Source: Cyclobacteriaceae bacterium (GTDB lineage Bacteria; Bacteroidota; Bacteroidia; Cytophagales; Cyclobacteriaceae). Taken from it: a stretch of DNA of 64,000 nucleotides. This document shows positions 7,613 to 16,054 of the stretch, piece by piece (position 1 is the stretch's first letter; each line of letters begins with the position of its first letter). A program made the translations under genes and the position numbers. The notes below the pieces were generated by a model. That model did not search any database and was not told the origin of the DNA. It worked only from the letters and a program-made list of their open reading frames with translations. Location: NCBI GenBank assembly GCA_022842845.1, contig JALHOT010000003.1:1-64000 (forward strand), given 5' to 3'.

Positions 7613-8311
7613 TTAATTCATGTGTTGGAGATAGAGCTTTTCCAGGTCAGTATGGTTGATCTGATCAGTAGTAAGTTGTTCAACCAAAGTCCCTTGCTTC
7701 ATAATACCGATGTGTGTACCCGTTTCTTTTGCGCGAAACAGATCATGTGTTGCCATGAGTGTGGCGACTCCTCGCGACTTGAGCTTGTTCAGTAATTCAG
7801 AAAATTCATTACTCGCTTTTGGATCAAGTCCTGATGTGGGCTCATCTAACAATAGTACCTCTGCATTCTTGGCGAGGGCAAGCGCCACACCTACCTTTTG
7901 CCGCATTCCCTTGGAATAGGTAGATACCCGTTTAGCATGTGCATCCACTTGCAAGCCTGCATCCGACAAAGCACTTTGCAACACCTCTTTATTTTGTTTG
8001 CTGCCGGACAGGCCAGCGAAGTAAGCCAGGTTTTCTAAACCCGTAAGATTCGGGTATAGCATCAAACTCTCAGGGATGTAGGATAATAGTTTTTTAGTAG
8101 CCAGTGAATGTTTCGAAACGGATAAGCCGTTAATGAGGGCTTCTCCTCCTGATGGTTCGACAAAATTTAAAAACAAGTTGATTGTAGTTGTCTTGCCCGC
8201 ACCATTGGCACCCAGCAAACAAAATACATCGCCTTTGTTTACAGTAAAGCTTACAGCGTTAAGGGCCACTTGCCCGTTATAACTTTTCGAAAGGTTCTTT
8301 GCTTCCAGCAT
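7613..8311 (-). CDS. ABC transporter ATP-binding subunit (NosF/CcmA-like)
   Basis: A 232-residue ATPase. Walker A is LLGANGAGKTTT (33-44), the signature region is YSKGMRQKVGVALALA in place of canonical LSGGQ, Walker B is LLLDEPTSGLD, and the switch His is in MATHDLF. The SKGMRQK signature is characteristic of ATPases that pair with ABC-2 permeases. It lies 12 bases upstream of the first permease gene and about 20 bases after the DUF1826 gene, so it belongs to the same transcript. It would energise the DUF3526-type pair. Confidence 0.9.
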   Translation of the reverse strand: MLEAKNLSKSYNGQVALNAVSFTVNKGDVFCLLGANGAGKTTTINLFLNFVEPSGGEALINGLSVSKHSLATKKLLSYIPESLMLYPNLTGLENLAYFAGLSGSKQNKEVLQSALSDAGLQVDAHAKRVSTYSKGMRQKVGVALALAKNAEVLLLDEPTSGLDPKASNEFSELLNKLKSRGVATLMATHDLFRAKETGTHIGIMKQGTLVEQLTTDQINHTDLEKLYLQHMN

Positions 8312-8331
8312 GTGTTTATTATTTTAATGTA

Positions 8332-8976
8332 TTAATAGTCAAGTCTGAGTAAGAGCCGCTTTTCTCCGGCATGCGAAACCGGTGGTGAGCGATGAACAAT
8401 TCCTTTGTTTTTGTTTTTTGAAGACCCTTCTCCTTTTAGGACACCAACCTCAAAGGGTTGCATGTGCTGGATCTTAAATTCATTTTTGATGATCTGATGA
8501 TTCTCTCCGTTCATAAGCTTAGCACGGTTTACATAAGCATCTTCAACCCATTCGGTGCCTTTGCCTATATAGGTGCAGAGCAAACGTAAGTCATAGCGGT
8601 CCGTGTGAAATTTGCTACAGGCGTCATCACTAACCACTTTAAGGTGTAGCTGTACAACGTCTTCCTTTATGATGTCCATAAAAGCAGTTGTCAGCCTGGT
8701 TACATCATCGGTTAAAAAACATTTGCCGGTGAGATACCATTGATGGTTGTCCAGTTGCTCTGACACTACAGCCTTGACACTATCGCGCCTTACAACAGCA
8801 TGTATGCCTTTGAAATTATGTTCAATAAGAATTGTTGCATACTGCACTATCTCCTCCTGGATCGGTCGCTTTAAACAAGCCAGATTTATTTCCTCCGACT
8901 GGATAGCGGATAACTCGCGCAGGCTTGCTACTTGCGCAGCTCTGCAAAGCCGAGGTGTAAAAAAGTTTACTAACAT
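8332..8976 (-). CDS. DUF1826-family protein, possible Fe(II)/2-oxoglutarate-type fold
   Basis: The ATG at 8976 gives 214 residues and a 4-base gap to the preceding stop; an upstream GTG would overlap the regulator gene. The sequence fits DUF1826, a family repeatedly found beside Zur and COG0523 genes in zinc-limitation clusters. FHTDRYDLRLLCTYIG and, near the C-terminus, VHRSPP...RLLLRLDY give an HxD...H...R spacing like that of 2-oxoglutarate-dependent oxygenases. A metal-dependent oxygenase role is therefore possible but unproven. Its place between the Fur-family regulator and the transporter supports a function under zinc starvation. Confidence 0.7.
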   Translation of the reverse strand: MLVNFFTPRLCRAAQVASLRELSAIQSEEINLACLKRPIQEEIVQYATILIEHNFKGIHAVVRRDSVKAVVSEQLDNHQWYLTGKCFLTDDVTRLTTAFMDIIKEDVVQLHLKVVSDDACSKFHTDRYDLRLLCTYIGKGTEWVEDAYVNRAKLMNGENHQIIKNEFKIQHMQPFEVGVLKGEGSSKNKNKGIVHRSPPVSHAGEKRLLLRLDY

Positions 8977-8980
8977 GGTA

Positions 8981-9430
8981 CTACTTATTTTTTGATGGAC
9001 ATCGTTCACATTCCTTGCAGCTCCCCTTTATCAGCATGTGAAAACTTTCGGCATTAAAAATTTCCGGCACTCGTGGAAGTGATAAAGAGTACTCTTTCAA
9101 ACAAAATACTTTTTCACATCTAGTGCATTCAAAGTGAACATGATTCGCAACGGATGCTCCAGGAGGGGTTAATGCATATTTAAGTACCCCATTTTCACAA
9201 ACCACTTTATGAATGAATTTTTTTTGCAATAAGGTTTTAATAGTGCGGTAAATAGTGGTTCTATCACATGGTGAACAAACGACTTGCTTTAGCTCGTTTT
9301 CAGAAAAGGCACGTCCAGCATTATTAGTAAAATGAGTTACTACCTCATCGCGCAAACGCGTGTTCCTTAAGCTTAGTTGGTGAACAACCTTATCATGCTT
9401 CTCTGTCATCGTCAATTTATTCAAGGTCAT
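8981..9430 (-). CDS. zur: Fur-family transcriptional regulator, probably Zur
   Basis: A 149-residue protein. The winged-helix region includes CDRTTIYRTIKTLLQKKFI, the Fur/Zur recognition helix pattern. The dimerisation part has HVHFECTRCEKVFCL and a C-terminal CKEC pair, giving the structural zinc site CTRC/CKEC. The surroundings (COG0523 GTPase, DUF1826, MerC-like and TonB genes) identify zinc rather than iron as the likely signal. It should repress the cluster when zinc is plentiful; a candidate operator is the palindrome at 15599-15625. The ATG at 9430 was chosen over a TTG one codon earlier. Confidence 0.8.
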   Translation of the reverse strand: MTLNKLTMTEKHDKVVHQLSLRNTRLRDEVVTHFTNNAGRAFSENELKQVVCSPCDRTTIYRTIKTLLQKKFIHKVVCENGVLKYALTPPGASVANHVHFECTRCEKVFCLKEYSLSLPRVPEIFNAESFHMLIKGSCKECERCPSKNK

Positions 9431-9440
9431 CAATAGTCCG

Positions 9441-10655
9441 TCATTCTAAAGGCCAGGAATCACTAAATTTCCCCCCATTCAAATAGTGCTTGATTTCGTT
9501 TTCATTGCAAAGGCATGCAGTAAGTTCTTCTGTAATTTTCTCTATGTTCAACTCTTGTCCGATGATGACTAGTTCATTTAATCGATCTTCCCAGGTAGCA
9601 TCCCATTTCATTTTGAGTGCCTCCCGGCTTTCAATAAATGCTGGATTTCTTAGCCGTTGCGATTTAGGTACAGATGCCCACCACTTCCCATAAATTTCTG
9701 CTCGTACTGATCCACCTGCCTGACTCCAGAGTATCACTTGGTCAGGTCTGGAAACCATCCAAAAAATGCCCTTGCTCCGAATCACTGAAGTAGGAAATTG
9801 TTGCTGTAAATATTTCCAGAGCCTTTCAGGATTAAAGGGGCGATGGTCTCTGAACACGAATGAGTTTATACCATACTCTTCGGTCTCAGGAGTATGCAAA
9901 TTGTTCAATTCTTTTATCCATCCGGCAGACTGTTGTGCCTTTTCGTAATTGAAAAGATGTGTATTGAAGATTTCAGCAGGCTCAACTTTACTAAAAGATG
10001 TTTTAATGATCCGTGCGTCTGGATTAAGTTTTATAAGGGTACCTTCTAATAGTTTAAGGTTTTCGGCACTAATCAAATCGGTTTTGTTTAGCACAATGAC
10101 GTTGGCAAACTCTACCTGCTCTGTGAGTAGATTTACTATACTCCTCTGGTCTTCCGCGTCATCTATCATCTTGCGAGAAAGTATTGTGTCGGCACTACCA
10201 AAGTCTTTAAAGAAATTGAAAGCATCAACTACCGTAACCATTGTGTCTAACCTTGAGATGTCAGCCAGGTTTAGTAGTTGTTCCCCTGTATCAAACGTGA
10301 AGGTTTGTGCTACCGGAATCGGCTCTGATATACCTGTGCTTTCTATTAACAGATAGTCAAACTTGTTTTGCTTGGCAAGCGTGGCTACTTCTTTAATCAA
10401 ATCCTCCCGAAGTGTGCAGCAAATGCAACCGTTACTCATCTCTACTAACTTCTCTTCGGTGCGCGATAGTTTAACACCGTCTTTTACTAACATGGCATCT
10501 ACGTTTACTTCGCTCATGTCGTTTACTATAACAGCTACCTTTAATCCATCACGATTGTTAAGCACGTGGTTAAGCAGGGTTGTTTTACCCGCACCGAGAA
10601 ATCCGCTCAAAACGGTTACTGGTAGTTTACGGGTCTTTTTAAAAGGGTTCATCAT
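9441..10655 (-). CDS. COG0523/CobW-family GTP-binding metallochaperone (ZigA-like)
   Basis: A 404-residue G3E GTPase. The P-loop is [13 protein letters not shown] (about 18-30), the family metal motif is [11 protein letters not shown] (CxCC), and the base-recognition motif is VLNKTDL. A CobW C-terminal domain follows ([13 protein letters not shown] and a [16 protein letters not shown] segment). Zur-controlled members bind zinc and deliver it to client enzymes during starvation. The start overlaps the preceding stop by 17 bases, and the stop lies about 10 bases before the regulator gene. The metal is inferred from context; cobalt- or nickel-handling relatives exist. Confidence 0.9.
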   Translation of the reverse strand: MMNPFKKTRKLPVTVLSGFLGAGKTTLLNHVLNNRDGLKVAVIVNDMSEVNVDAMLVKDGVKLSRTEEKLVEMSNGCICCTLREDLIKEVATLAKQNKFDYLLIESTGISEPIPVAQTFTFDTGEQLLNLADISRLDTMVTVVDAFNFFKDFGSADTILSRKMIDDAEDQRSIVNLLTEQVEFANVIVLNKTDLISAENLKLLEGTLIKLNPDARIIKTSFSKVEPAEIFNTHLFNYEKAQQSAGWIKELNNLHTPETEEYGINSFVFRDHRPFNPERLWKYLQQQFPTSVIRSKGIFWMVSRPDQVILWSQAGGSVRAEIYGKWWASVPKSQRLRNPAFIESREALKMKWDATWEDRLNELVIIGQELNIEKITEELTACLCNENEIKHYLNGGKFSDSWPLE

Positions 10656-11052
10656 TTTTTATCGGTGCATTAATTCGTCTCTGTAGTTTTTCAATTTGTG
10701 CTTTCATCTCTTGTTGAACCGAAAATATTTGCTCTGGAGTAAGTTCAACAGCCTTCTCATGATGGTGTGCGTGATTGGCATGATCATGTTCGTGAGATTC
10801 ATTTCCCGGCACTTCCACCAAATTGCCTTCCCATTTTTTCAAGGCAGTTCGCCAAGCCACGACAGAGTCCTTTACATAATTTATATTCTGCTCCAGCGTG
10901 TCCAGTTGTTGATCCAACACAGAAGCCAGGGCAACTGCCTCATTGTGTAATTGGGCAGCATTCGTTAACAGCTCGTCTTCTTTTTTGGAGGGAGAACATT
11001 GCGTCATATAAAGTGATAGAAATACAATGGATACAATTCTTTGATTCTTCAT
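10639..11052 (-). CDS. Small lipoprotein with His-rich metal-binding stretch
   Basis: The ATG at 11052 gives 137 residues beginning [19 protein letters not shown], with a lipobox Cys, so it is probably membrane-attached in the periplasm. A stretch around residues 83-95 reads [13 protein letters not shown] and would bind Zn(II) or similar ions. The rest is predicted helical and coiled-coil-like ([36 protein letters not shown]). It may buffer or hand over zinc between the TonB receptor and inner-membrane steps. No family name is recognised. Confidence 0.65.
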   Translation of the reverse strand: MKNQRIVSIVFLSLYMTQCSPSKKEDELLTNAAQLHNEAVALASVLDQQLDTLEQNINYVKDSVVAWRTALKKWEGNLVEVPGNESHEHDHANHAHHHEKAVELTPEQIFSVQQEMKAQIEKLQRRINAPIKNDEPF

Positions 11053-11054
11053 AT

Positions 11055-11489
11055 TCAATTTGTTATGAGTGAAGCATCTTTGAGGATAAAATTCATATGA
11101 TTGATATCAGCATCATTTAAATGAAGAATACCTTTTACCACTATAATCTGGTCTGATTTTAGTTTGGGATGTTTGGATGGAAACACGATTTCAGCTACTG
11201 ATTCGGGGCCAGCGCCACCACAAAAAAAGCATTGCGAATAAGGATATTTTGAAAGGATAAGAGTTTGGTTGTTATCTAAGTCCATAGGCATATAGTGTCC
11301 GCGCAAGGTTACTTCCTTGCCTTCTAATGATTTGATTTGGCTATCGAAAAATGGAATCAGAAAATACTCATCATACTCTTTTAAAAACTTAGGAGAGAAT
11401 TTAACTCTTGCGAAAGCCTCCCAACCATTGACGGTTTGTGCGTGAATTTGAAGGGTGCTTACCAACAAAACGAGTAATATAAGTCTCAT
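11055..11489 (-). CDS. Exported protein with OB-like fold and Cys motif, unknown function
   Basis: The ATG at 11489 overlaps the MerC-like stop as ATGA and gives 144 residues with a clear signal peptide (MRLILLVLLVSTLQIHAQ). The mature part has LEGKEVTLRGHYMPMD and VVKGILHLN strands typical of small OB-fold proteins, and the motif SQCFFCGGAGPESVAE, whose CxxC could bind metal or be redox-active. Proteins of this type occur in zinc-regulated clusters of Bacteroidota, but I know of no assigned function. Translational coupling to the MerC-like gene suggests they work together. Confidence 0.6.
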   Translation of the reverse strand: MRLILLVLLVSTLQIHAQTVNGWEAFARVKFSPKFLKEYDEYFLIPFFDSQIKSLEGKEVTLRGHYMPMDLDNNQTLILSKYPYSQCFFCGGAGPESVAEIVFPSKHPKLKSDQIIVVKGILHLNDADINHMNFILKDASLITN

Positions 11490-11875
11490 ATTCCAGTATG
11501 GTGTTTTTGACACAGTTTGTAATTAATAAAATGTGCCAGAGCAATTGATAGGGCACCAATAGAGGTGAGAAGAATTTCATATAGCCCGCTGTCTATGAAT
11601 TGCCCTAGCAAAATCATGGCAAACCCAGTGAGCAAAAAAAGCAAGGCATTCAACTTTTGATGATGCCTGAAATAGGAAGGTAATAATGAGAAACATCCAA
11701 CAATACTGCTAATACCAATGATGCTATATTCAATAGTCTCATTTTCCAAAAAGGATAAAGCACCAAACGCGGAGAATGACAAGAGCATGGGCACGGCAAT
11801 ACAGTTTACGGCACAAATTGTTGACGCCCAAAAGCCTGTGGTATCTAGGGAAGGTTGGATAAAAAATGATTTCAT
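11486..11875 (-). CDS. MerC-domain membrane protein
   Basis: A 129-residue protein with four predicted transmembrane helices. The N-terminal helix contains the paired cysteines of MerC proteins (STICAVNCIAVPMLL), and the C-terminus ends CQKHHTGI with more potential metal ligands. MerC was named for mercury uptake, but no other mer gene is present, so within this Zur-type cluster it more likely handles zinc in the inner membrane. It begins after a 119-bp spacer that can fold into a long stem-loop. Confidence 0.75.
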   Translation of the reverse strand: MKSFFIQPSLDTTGFWASTICAVNCIAVPMLLSFSAFGALSFLENETIEYSIIGISSIVGCFSLLPSYFRHHQKLNALLFLLTGFAMILLGQFIDSGLYEILLTSIGALSIALAHFINYKLCQKHHTGI

Positions 11876-11912
11876 GTTAGTAAAGTTCTATATGATGTGA
11901 AAATCAAAATAT

Positions 11913-11987
11913 GGACTGAGACAGCTAAAGTTAGATAGGAGTAATTCACCTAAATACAAACCTAAATGACAACCAGCTGCTCAGTCC
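11913..11987 (-). repeat. 75-nt inverted repeat between two zinc-operon genes
   Basis: Arms GGACTGAGaCAGCT (11913-11926) and AGCTGCTCAGTCC (11975-11987) pair with only one bulged base across a loop of about 48 nt. There is no U-tract after the minus-strand stem, so it looks less like an intrinsic terminator than an mRNA processing or stability element between the receptor-lipoprotein part and the rest of the operon. Confidence 0.5.
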
Positions 11988-11993
11988 AAAGTC

Positions 11994-12626
11994 TTAGTTC
12001 ACATTAATTGTAAAGGATAAATCAATATCTGATTCACCTGTGCTCGATGTGGAAGTAGTCGTTTTTAGATCAGGCTGATGCTTTAGTACAACACGGAAAG
12101 TCCCTGATGCAGCTGCAGCAGCTGTTGTCCAGGATGTACTCAGGCCTAGGGGTAAACCATTGGAATCTTCATCATTGTAATTCACCGCATCTGCACGAGC
12201 ATCAATGTTTCCATTACCGCCAGGATTAGAAAAAACATTGTTCGTCCAGCCAAAGAAAAACATGTGTTCATCACCTTCTTCTTCTACTTCAGCGGTTATA
12301 TCGTACTCCTCTTCAGAAGGGTCAGCCAGTCCATTGATTAATTCAATCGTAAGTGTATAAGCCTTATTGGTAACCAGATTAATAGGACCATCCACCGTTA
12401 AGTCTTGAACGCCTTCACCATCTGGATCAGTGGCAGTAACGGTCACAGTAGTTCCTCCACCTGTTGGTGTAAAGGTGAGTGTGGCCTCAGTAATTAATTC
12501 AGGAGTATCCTCCTTTTTTGGATCGTCTTCTTCACATCCCGACAATACTGCCATGGAAGAAATCAATAAACCAGTCATTAATAAACGAATTGAATTGGGA
12601 GTAATTAAAAATTGTTTGTGTTTCAT
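11994..12626 (-). CDS. Lipoprotein partner of the TonB receptor, unknown function
   Basis: A 210-residue protein with a signal peptide ending in a lipobox-like LSGCEEDD. The mature protein is beta-rich, Thr- and Gly-rich and acidic (TLTFTPTGGGTTVTVTATDP, SEEEYDITAEVEEEGDEHMFFFGW), and the DPDGEG, EEE and DEH segments could bind metal. It follows the TonB receptor by 18 bases, the usual place for a surface lipoprotein assisting substrate capture. Similar small lipoproteins sit next to predicted zinc receptors in this phylum. Direct evidence of function is lacking. Confidence 0.6.
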   Translation of the reverse strand: MKHKQFLITPNSIRLLMTGLLISSMAVLSGCEEDDPKKEDTPELITEATLTFTPTGGGTTVTVTATDPDGEGVQDLTVDGPINLVTNKAYTLTIELINGLADPSEEEYDITAEVEEEGDEHMFFFGWTNNVFSNPGGNGNIDARADAVNYNDEDSNGLPLGLSTSWTTAAAAASGTFRVVLKHQPDLKTTTSTSSTGESDIDLSFTINVN

Positions 12627-12644
12627 GATTAATTATAGTTTAGT

Positions 12645-15065
12645 TTAAAATGTACACTTGATAGAAAGAAGTAGGTTTGTCCCCAAGTCATCAGCATAGT
12701 ATCGGAATCGATTTGTGTATTCCCTATACTTCGTATTGAGCGTGTTTTCAGAAGTTACCATAAAGTCATACTTAACCTTTTCCCTGCGCAGCGATATGCC
12801 TGCTGACATATTCCAAAGCCAGTAAGCATCTGGAGCATCCATAAAATCGAAATTGTCTTCGCTGCCTTGCAGTGGATCGGTGTCATTCTCAATAGCTTCC
12901 TGAAACTCCCTAACAGTAATTGTGCGGGGTGCACGGTGTTGCTTATCAATGAATTTTACTTTGGACTCAGCAAAGAAATTTCCGGAGTTGGCAATGGAGA
13001 CACTTTGGTAGCGCAAAGCCACTTCGTAGCGATTAGAGGGAATGAAGACGAGGTAGTCGTTATTCGTTTCATCCGAAGCACGCAGAAGCGCCACCTTGTT
13101 ACTTAAGCTCCAATGGGGGTCTATACTCCATATCCCAGAAAGATCTGCACCTAAAAAGAGTGCATCTGTTTGCGTGTAGCGAAAATAGGGATATACGCCT
13201 CTTACATTTTGTGTAATACCTGTTGGACGTAAATAGATATAGTTAAAAATGTAGTTAGCGTAGACCGTAGCATCCAGCGTGAAATTTTTCCACTGCCTCT
13301 GATAGCTGCTTACCCACTTTACAGCTTGTTCGGTGTTGAAGGAAACATCATCAATGTCCATCACTTCATTTGTGGTGTCGTTTAAAAGTAAACCATACTC
13401 AATAGCGGCAGCGCTTTGGTGTGTGCCTAAACTGTATAGCTCAGCCACGTGTGGTGGTCGCCATGCACTACTTATGTTCATGCTTAGCACTTGATTTGCC
13501 TTTAGTTGGAGAGTGGCTCCAATGGTAGTGCTTGCGTTATGAAAGTTTGAAGTGGTTTTATATAAGGAGTTTTTAAAATCATAGCCTGTTACATTGTAGA
13601 GTCGGTAGTCATAGCGAGCACCAATATCTACCGTCAGGTTATTGAAAAAGTATTTATTAATGCCAAATACTCCTGTTGTCAAAGAAGTAAAATTGGGAAT
13701 GAAAGGAATACGTTGTGTACCAAAGATGTTATTGTTATCCTGAAACATCCCATTCATGCCAAAGCAAGTAGTGCGTTTATTATTCCTGCTTGTTTCAAGT
13801 TCTGCTTCTACTGTATGTGTATTGAGTTTTAAGTCTATCGAAGGGATACTTGAAAGACTTCCAATCCGTATATCAAATTCTTTACGGTTGTTATTTTGAA
13901 ATGCATATTGAACCCTCCATTCACCGAGAGAAGAATGTATGTGTCCGTTAATCTTTAAGAGGTTGTGGCTTACCTCCTGGCGAGGCTCCTCTATCGTATA
14001 GCTGAAATCGGAAGTATATTGTGGTGGCGTTCGCTCCATGGCGTTCACCAAATCATCCAGATTGCTTACGGAGGTTCCTTTTAAAATTCCAAGCGTTGTA
14101 CTAAAATGACTCCAGTATACTTCAAGCCCTTTGTGCTCATTGTGATAGCCCGTGGCTACAGAAAAATTTAATTCTTTCACACCTGTGTTTGTAAGCATGT
14201 AGTCTGGAGAGGTGAAATCACCCGCGCGTTTCGCTGTCCCTTGTACACGCCATCCGAAGCCTGTTAAGCCTTTAGCACCTCCTTCCAGCGTTCCCGATAA
14301 GGTGCCTGATCTTCCATTGCTTTGCAGCACCGTATTGAATGATCCGCCCAAAACTGCTTTTTCAGGAAGCGGAGGAGGACTAATTACAATCACACCTCCC
14401 AGCGCATCCGTACCATATTTGATGGCCGATGCATCTTTGATCACCACGATATTCGAAGCAACAAAGGGATCAATTTCCGGAGCATGCTCTGCACCCCACT
14501 GCTGACCTTCCTGCCGGATGCCATAATTTAAAATGAGGATGCGCTGACTGTGAACACCATGAATAACAGGTTTGAAAATGCCGGGGCCAGACTGAACCGT
14601 ATTTACGCCTGGCAATTCTCTTAGTGACTCACCCAATGTTTTGCCCGCAGTTTCCGCGAGTTGCTTTTCCGTAAGGGTAGAAAAATTCTGAGCATGCTCT
14701 GTATTTAACAGACTTTCTTTAACAACAACTTCGTGGAGTTGTGTCACATCTACTTCCAATTGTATGGTACGTTCAATACGCTTGTCTACAAAAACTGAAA
14801 GGCGTTTTGTTTTGTATCCTACATATTGAATCGTTAGCTGGTACTCCCCAGTGCATAGATTATCGAAACTGAATTTGCCATCTTCATTTGTTGTAGTACC
14901 TGATGATGGTGTTGTTGCAAGCAGGATGGAGGCTCCATATAATGGGGCACCTGTTTCAGACACGACAATGCCAGAGAAAGTCGAACGGCAATTTTGCTGT
15001 CCGAAGGCTTGCCCTATGATAGATAAAACTATCATCATGAATGATACTCGCTTTCGATAAAACAT
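12645..15065 (-). CDS. TonB-dependent outer-membrane receptor, probably for zinc
   Basis: An 806-residue protein. A signal peptide (about 1-22) is followed by a carboxypeptidase-regulatory-like domain (about 25-110), a plug domain with GKTLGESLRELPGV and ASAIKYGTDALGGVIVI, and a long beta-barrel ending in an aromatic residue (LLLSIKCTF). The plug segment QQWGAEHAPEIDPF resembles that of ZnuD-like receptors. It lies downstream of the putative Zur palindrome and with the zinc-handling genes, so uptake of zinc or a zinc complex is the likely role; other metals cannot be excluded. Confidence 0.85.
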   Translation of the reverse strand: MFYRKRVSFMMIVLSIIGQAFGQQNCRSTFSGIVVSETGAPLYGASILLATTPSSGTTTNEDGKFSFDNLCTGEYQLTIQYVGYKTKRLSVFVDKRIERTIQLEVDVTQLHEVVVKESLLNTEHAQNFSTLTEKQLAETAGKTLGESLRELPGVNTVQSGPGIFKPVIHGVHSQRILILNYGIRQEGQQWGAEHAPEIDPFVASNIVVIKDASAIKYGTDALGGVIVISPPPLPEKAVLGGSFNTVLQSNGRSGTLSGTLEGGAKGLTGFGWRVQGTAKRAGDFTSPDYMLTNTGVKELNFSVATGYHNEHKGLEVYWSHFSTTLGILKGTSVSNLDDLVNAMERTPPQYTSDFSYTIEEPRQEVSHNLLKINGHIHSSLGEWRVQYAFQNNNRKEFDIRIGSLSSIPSIDLKLNTHTVEAELETSRNNKRTTCFGMNGMFQDNNNIFGTQRIPFIPNFTSLTTGVFGINKYFFNNLTVDIGARYDYRLYNVTGYDFKNSLYKTTSNFHNASTTIGATLQLKANQVLSMNISSAWRPPHVAELYSLGTHQSAAAIEYGLLLNDTTNEVMDIDDVSFNTEQAVKWVSSYQRQWKNFTLDATVYANYIFNYIYLRPTGITQNVRGVYPYFRYTQTDALFLGADLSGIWSIDPHWSLSNKVALLRASDETNNDYLVFIPSNRYEVALRYQSVSIANSGNFFAESKVKFIDKQHRAPRTITVREFQEAIENDTDPLQGSEDNFDFMDAPDAYWLWNMSAGISLRREKVKYDFMVTSENTLNTKYREYTNRFRYYADDLGTNLLLSIKCTF

Positions 15066-15153
15066 GATAAATGGAACTAAACAGAAACAGGCGCACGTGA
15101 ATGGTTAGTAAACCAAATGCGCAGAATAACACTCGCAACGAGTGAGGTGGTAA

Positions 15154-15564
15154 TTAGCTAAGAGGAGGAGCTCTACCTGGAGATTGGAAATCTTTTCCTT
15201 CGATACAGCGATCGAAAGGATCGGAAGAAGAAACAAGGCAGAAAGTAACTTGAAGCGCTACTGTACTGCTAGTCGTTATCTGAGCGTTGTTTAACTGAAC
15301 ATCGCAAAGTGAACACTTTTCTTCCTGAACAAGATGAGCATCATGGTCACACCCTCCATCACGATTTGGATTATACAATCGGATATCACAAGCATCACTA
15401 TCCGTGTTAGAGTTATGAAGCACGGTGGCTTCATGTTCGTGAATAAGACTGTGGAGCGATTCCAGGTTGGAGGAACTGATCGCATAGAGGAAAAGCAATG
15501 AAAGCATCACCCCGCCTTTTAACAGGGTGAGAGCAGTTCGCGCTATTTTCCTTTTTGATGCCAT
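15154..15564 (-). CDS. Small Cys/His-rich membrane-anchored protein, first gene of the zinc cluster
   Basis: The ATG at 15564 (MASKRKIARTALTL) gives 136 residues; a longer frame would start at TTG inside the palindrome. One N-terminal transmembrane or signal segment (about 14-30) is followed by LHSLIHEHE, CDIRLYNPNRDGGCDHDAH and EEKCSLCDVQ, rich in His, Cys and Asp and suited to metal binding. The C-terminus SPGRAPPLS resembles the end of small proteins often encoded just before metal TonB receptors in Bacteroidota. A periplasmic zinc-binding role is inferred. Confidence 0.6.
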   Translation of the reverse strand: MASKRKIARTALTLLKGGVMLSLLFLYAISSSNLESLHSLIHEHEATVLHNSNTDSDACDIRLYNPNRDGGCDHDAHLVQEEKCSLCDVQLNNAQITTSSTVALQVTFCLVSSSDPFDRCIEGKDFQSPGRAPPLS

Positions 15565-15598
15565 TTTGAAATTCAGCCGCAACGTAATAAGAATTATT

Positions 15599-15625
15599 CT
15601 TAAATGCAATAATGTTGCATTTAAG
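15599..15625. promoter_or_regulatory. 27-bp palindrome, putative Zur operator
   Basis: cttaaatgcaa-taatg-ttgcatttaag is an 11-bp perfect inverted repeat with a 5-bp centre. It ends 35 bases upstream of the first gene of the zinc cluster. The length and AT-rich dyad match Fur/Zur-type boxes, and a Fur-family gene lies in the operon. It is the best operator-like site seen in the window. Confidence 0.7.
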
Positions 15626-15885
15626 AGTTGGAAGCTTTTGTGGGCGGTGACATTACAGATACATCTCTTAATAAATTTTAAGATGCTTCTAGTTTAAGAA
15701 TTGCGCATACCACCCGAATAAATAAGGAACTTGAATAACAATTACAATCTCAGTCGTACTTTTAACACCGTTGTAACACCAAAATGAGTATTCATCGGTA
15801 TCATATGATACTGATTGAACCCAAAAATGCCTTTCCAGTTTAAAATAAGTACTATTTGATACTGATTGACACTGATGTCCTTGTT
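15626..15885. repeat. attR-type arm block of the zinc element
   Basis: From 15760 the block starts tttaacaccgttgtaacacc, then aaaatgagtattcatcggt, followed by repeats of GGTATCAT, TGATACTGATTGA and TTGATACTGATTGAC up to the core. A close relative stands left of core C (23163-23280) and a shortened one left of core D (32329-32392). No gene is seen from 15626 to 15759. Confidence 0.55.
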
Positions 15886-15934
15886 CCAGCGGGATTACAA
15901 AAAAGCCTCAGATTGAAAAATCTGGGGCTTTTTT
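15886..15934 (+). repeat. att core copy B plus terminator hairpin
   Basis: The core is ccagcgggattacaa with one change from copies A, C and D, followed by aaaaagcc and the same hairpin as copy A. Because A-runs precede the stem and T-runs follow it, the hairpin can end transcription in both directions, including minus-strand transcription of the efflux operon. Confidence 0.7.
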
Positions 15935-16054
15935 GTTTTGATTTTAAAACAATCACTCAAAATTTAAAATGGGTACGATTGAGTTTCATTTGATACTCAT
16001 TTCTCTGAATGATCATTGCTTTTAAAAATTTTAAATGAAAATTATTGATACTGT
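15935..16054. other. Noncoding left arm of the efflux element
   Basis: At 15971-16000 gggtacgattgagtttcat followed by ttgatactcat is the counterpart of the arm block right of core A. The rest is AT-rich spacer before the end of the efflux ATPase gene. No gene was seen. Confidence 0.5.

Noticed and set aside
11486-11875. Mercury-resistance operon
   Set aside because: Only a MerC-like protein is present; merA, merR, merT and merP are absent and the context is zinc limitation.
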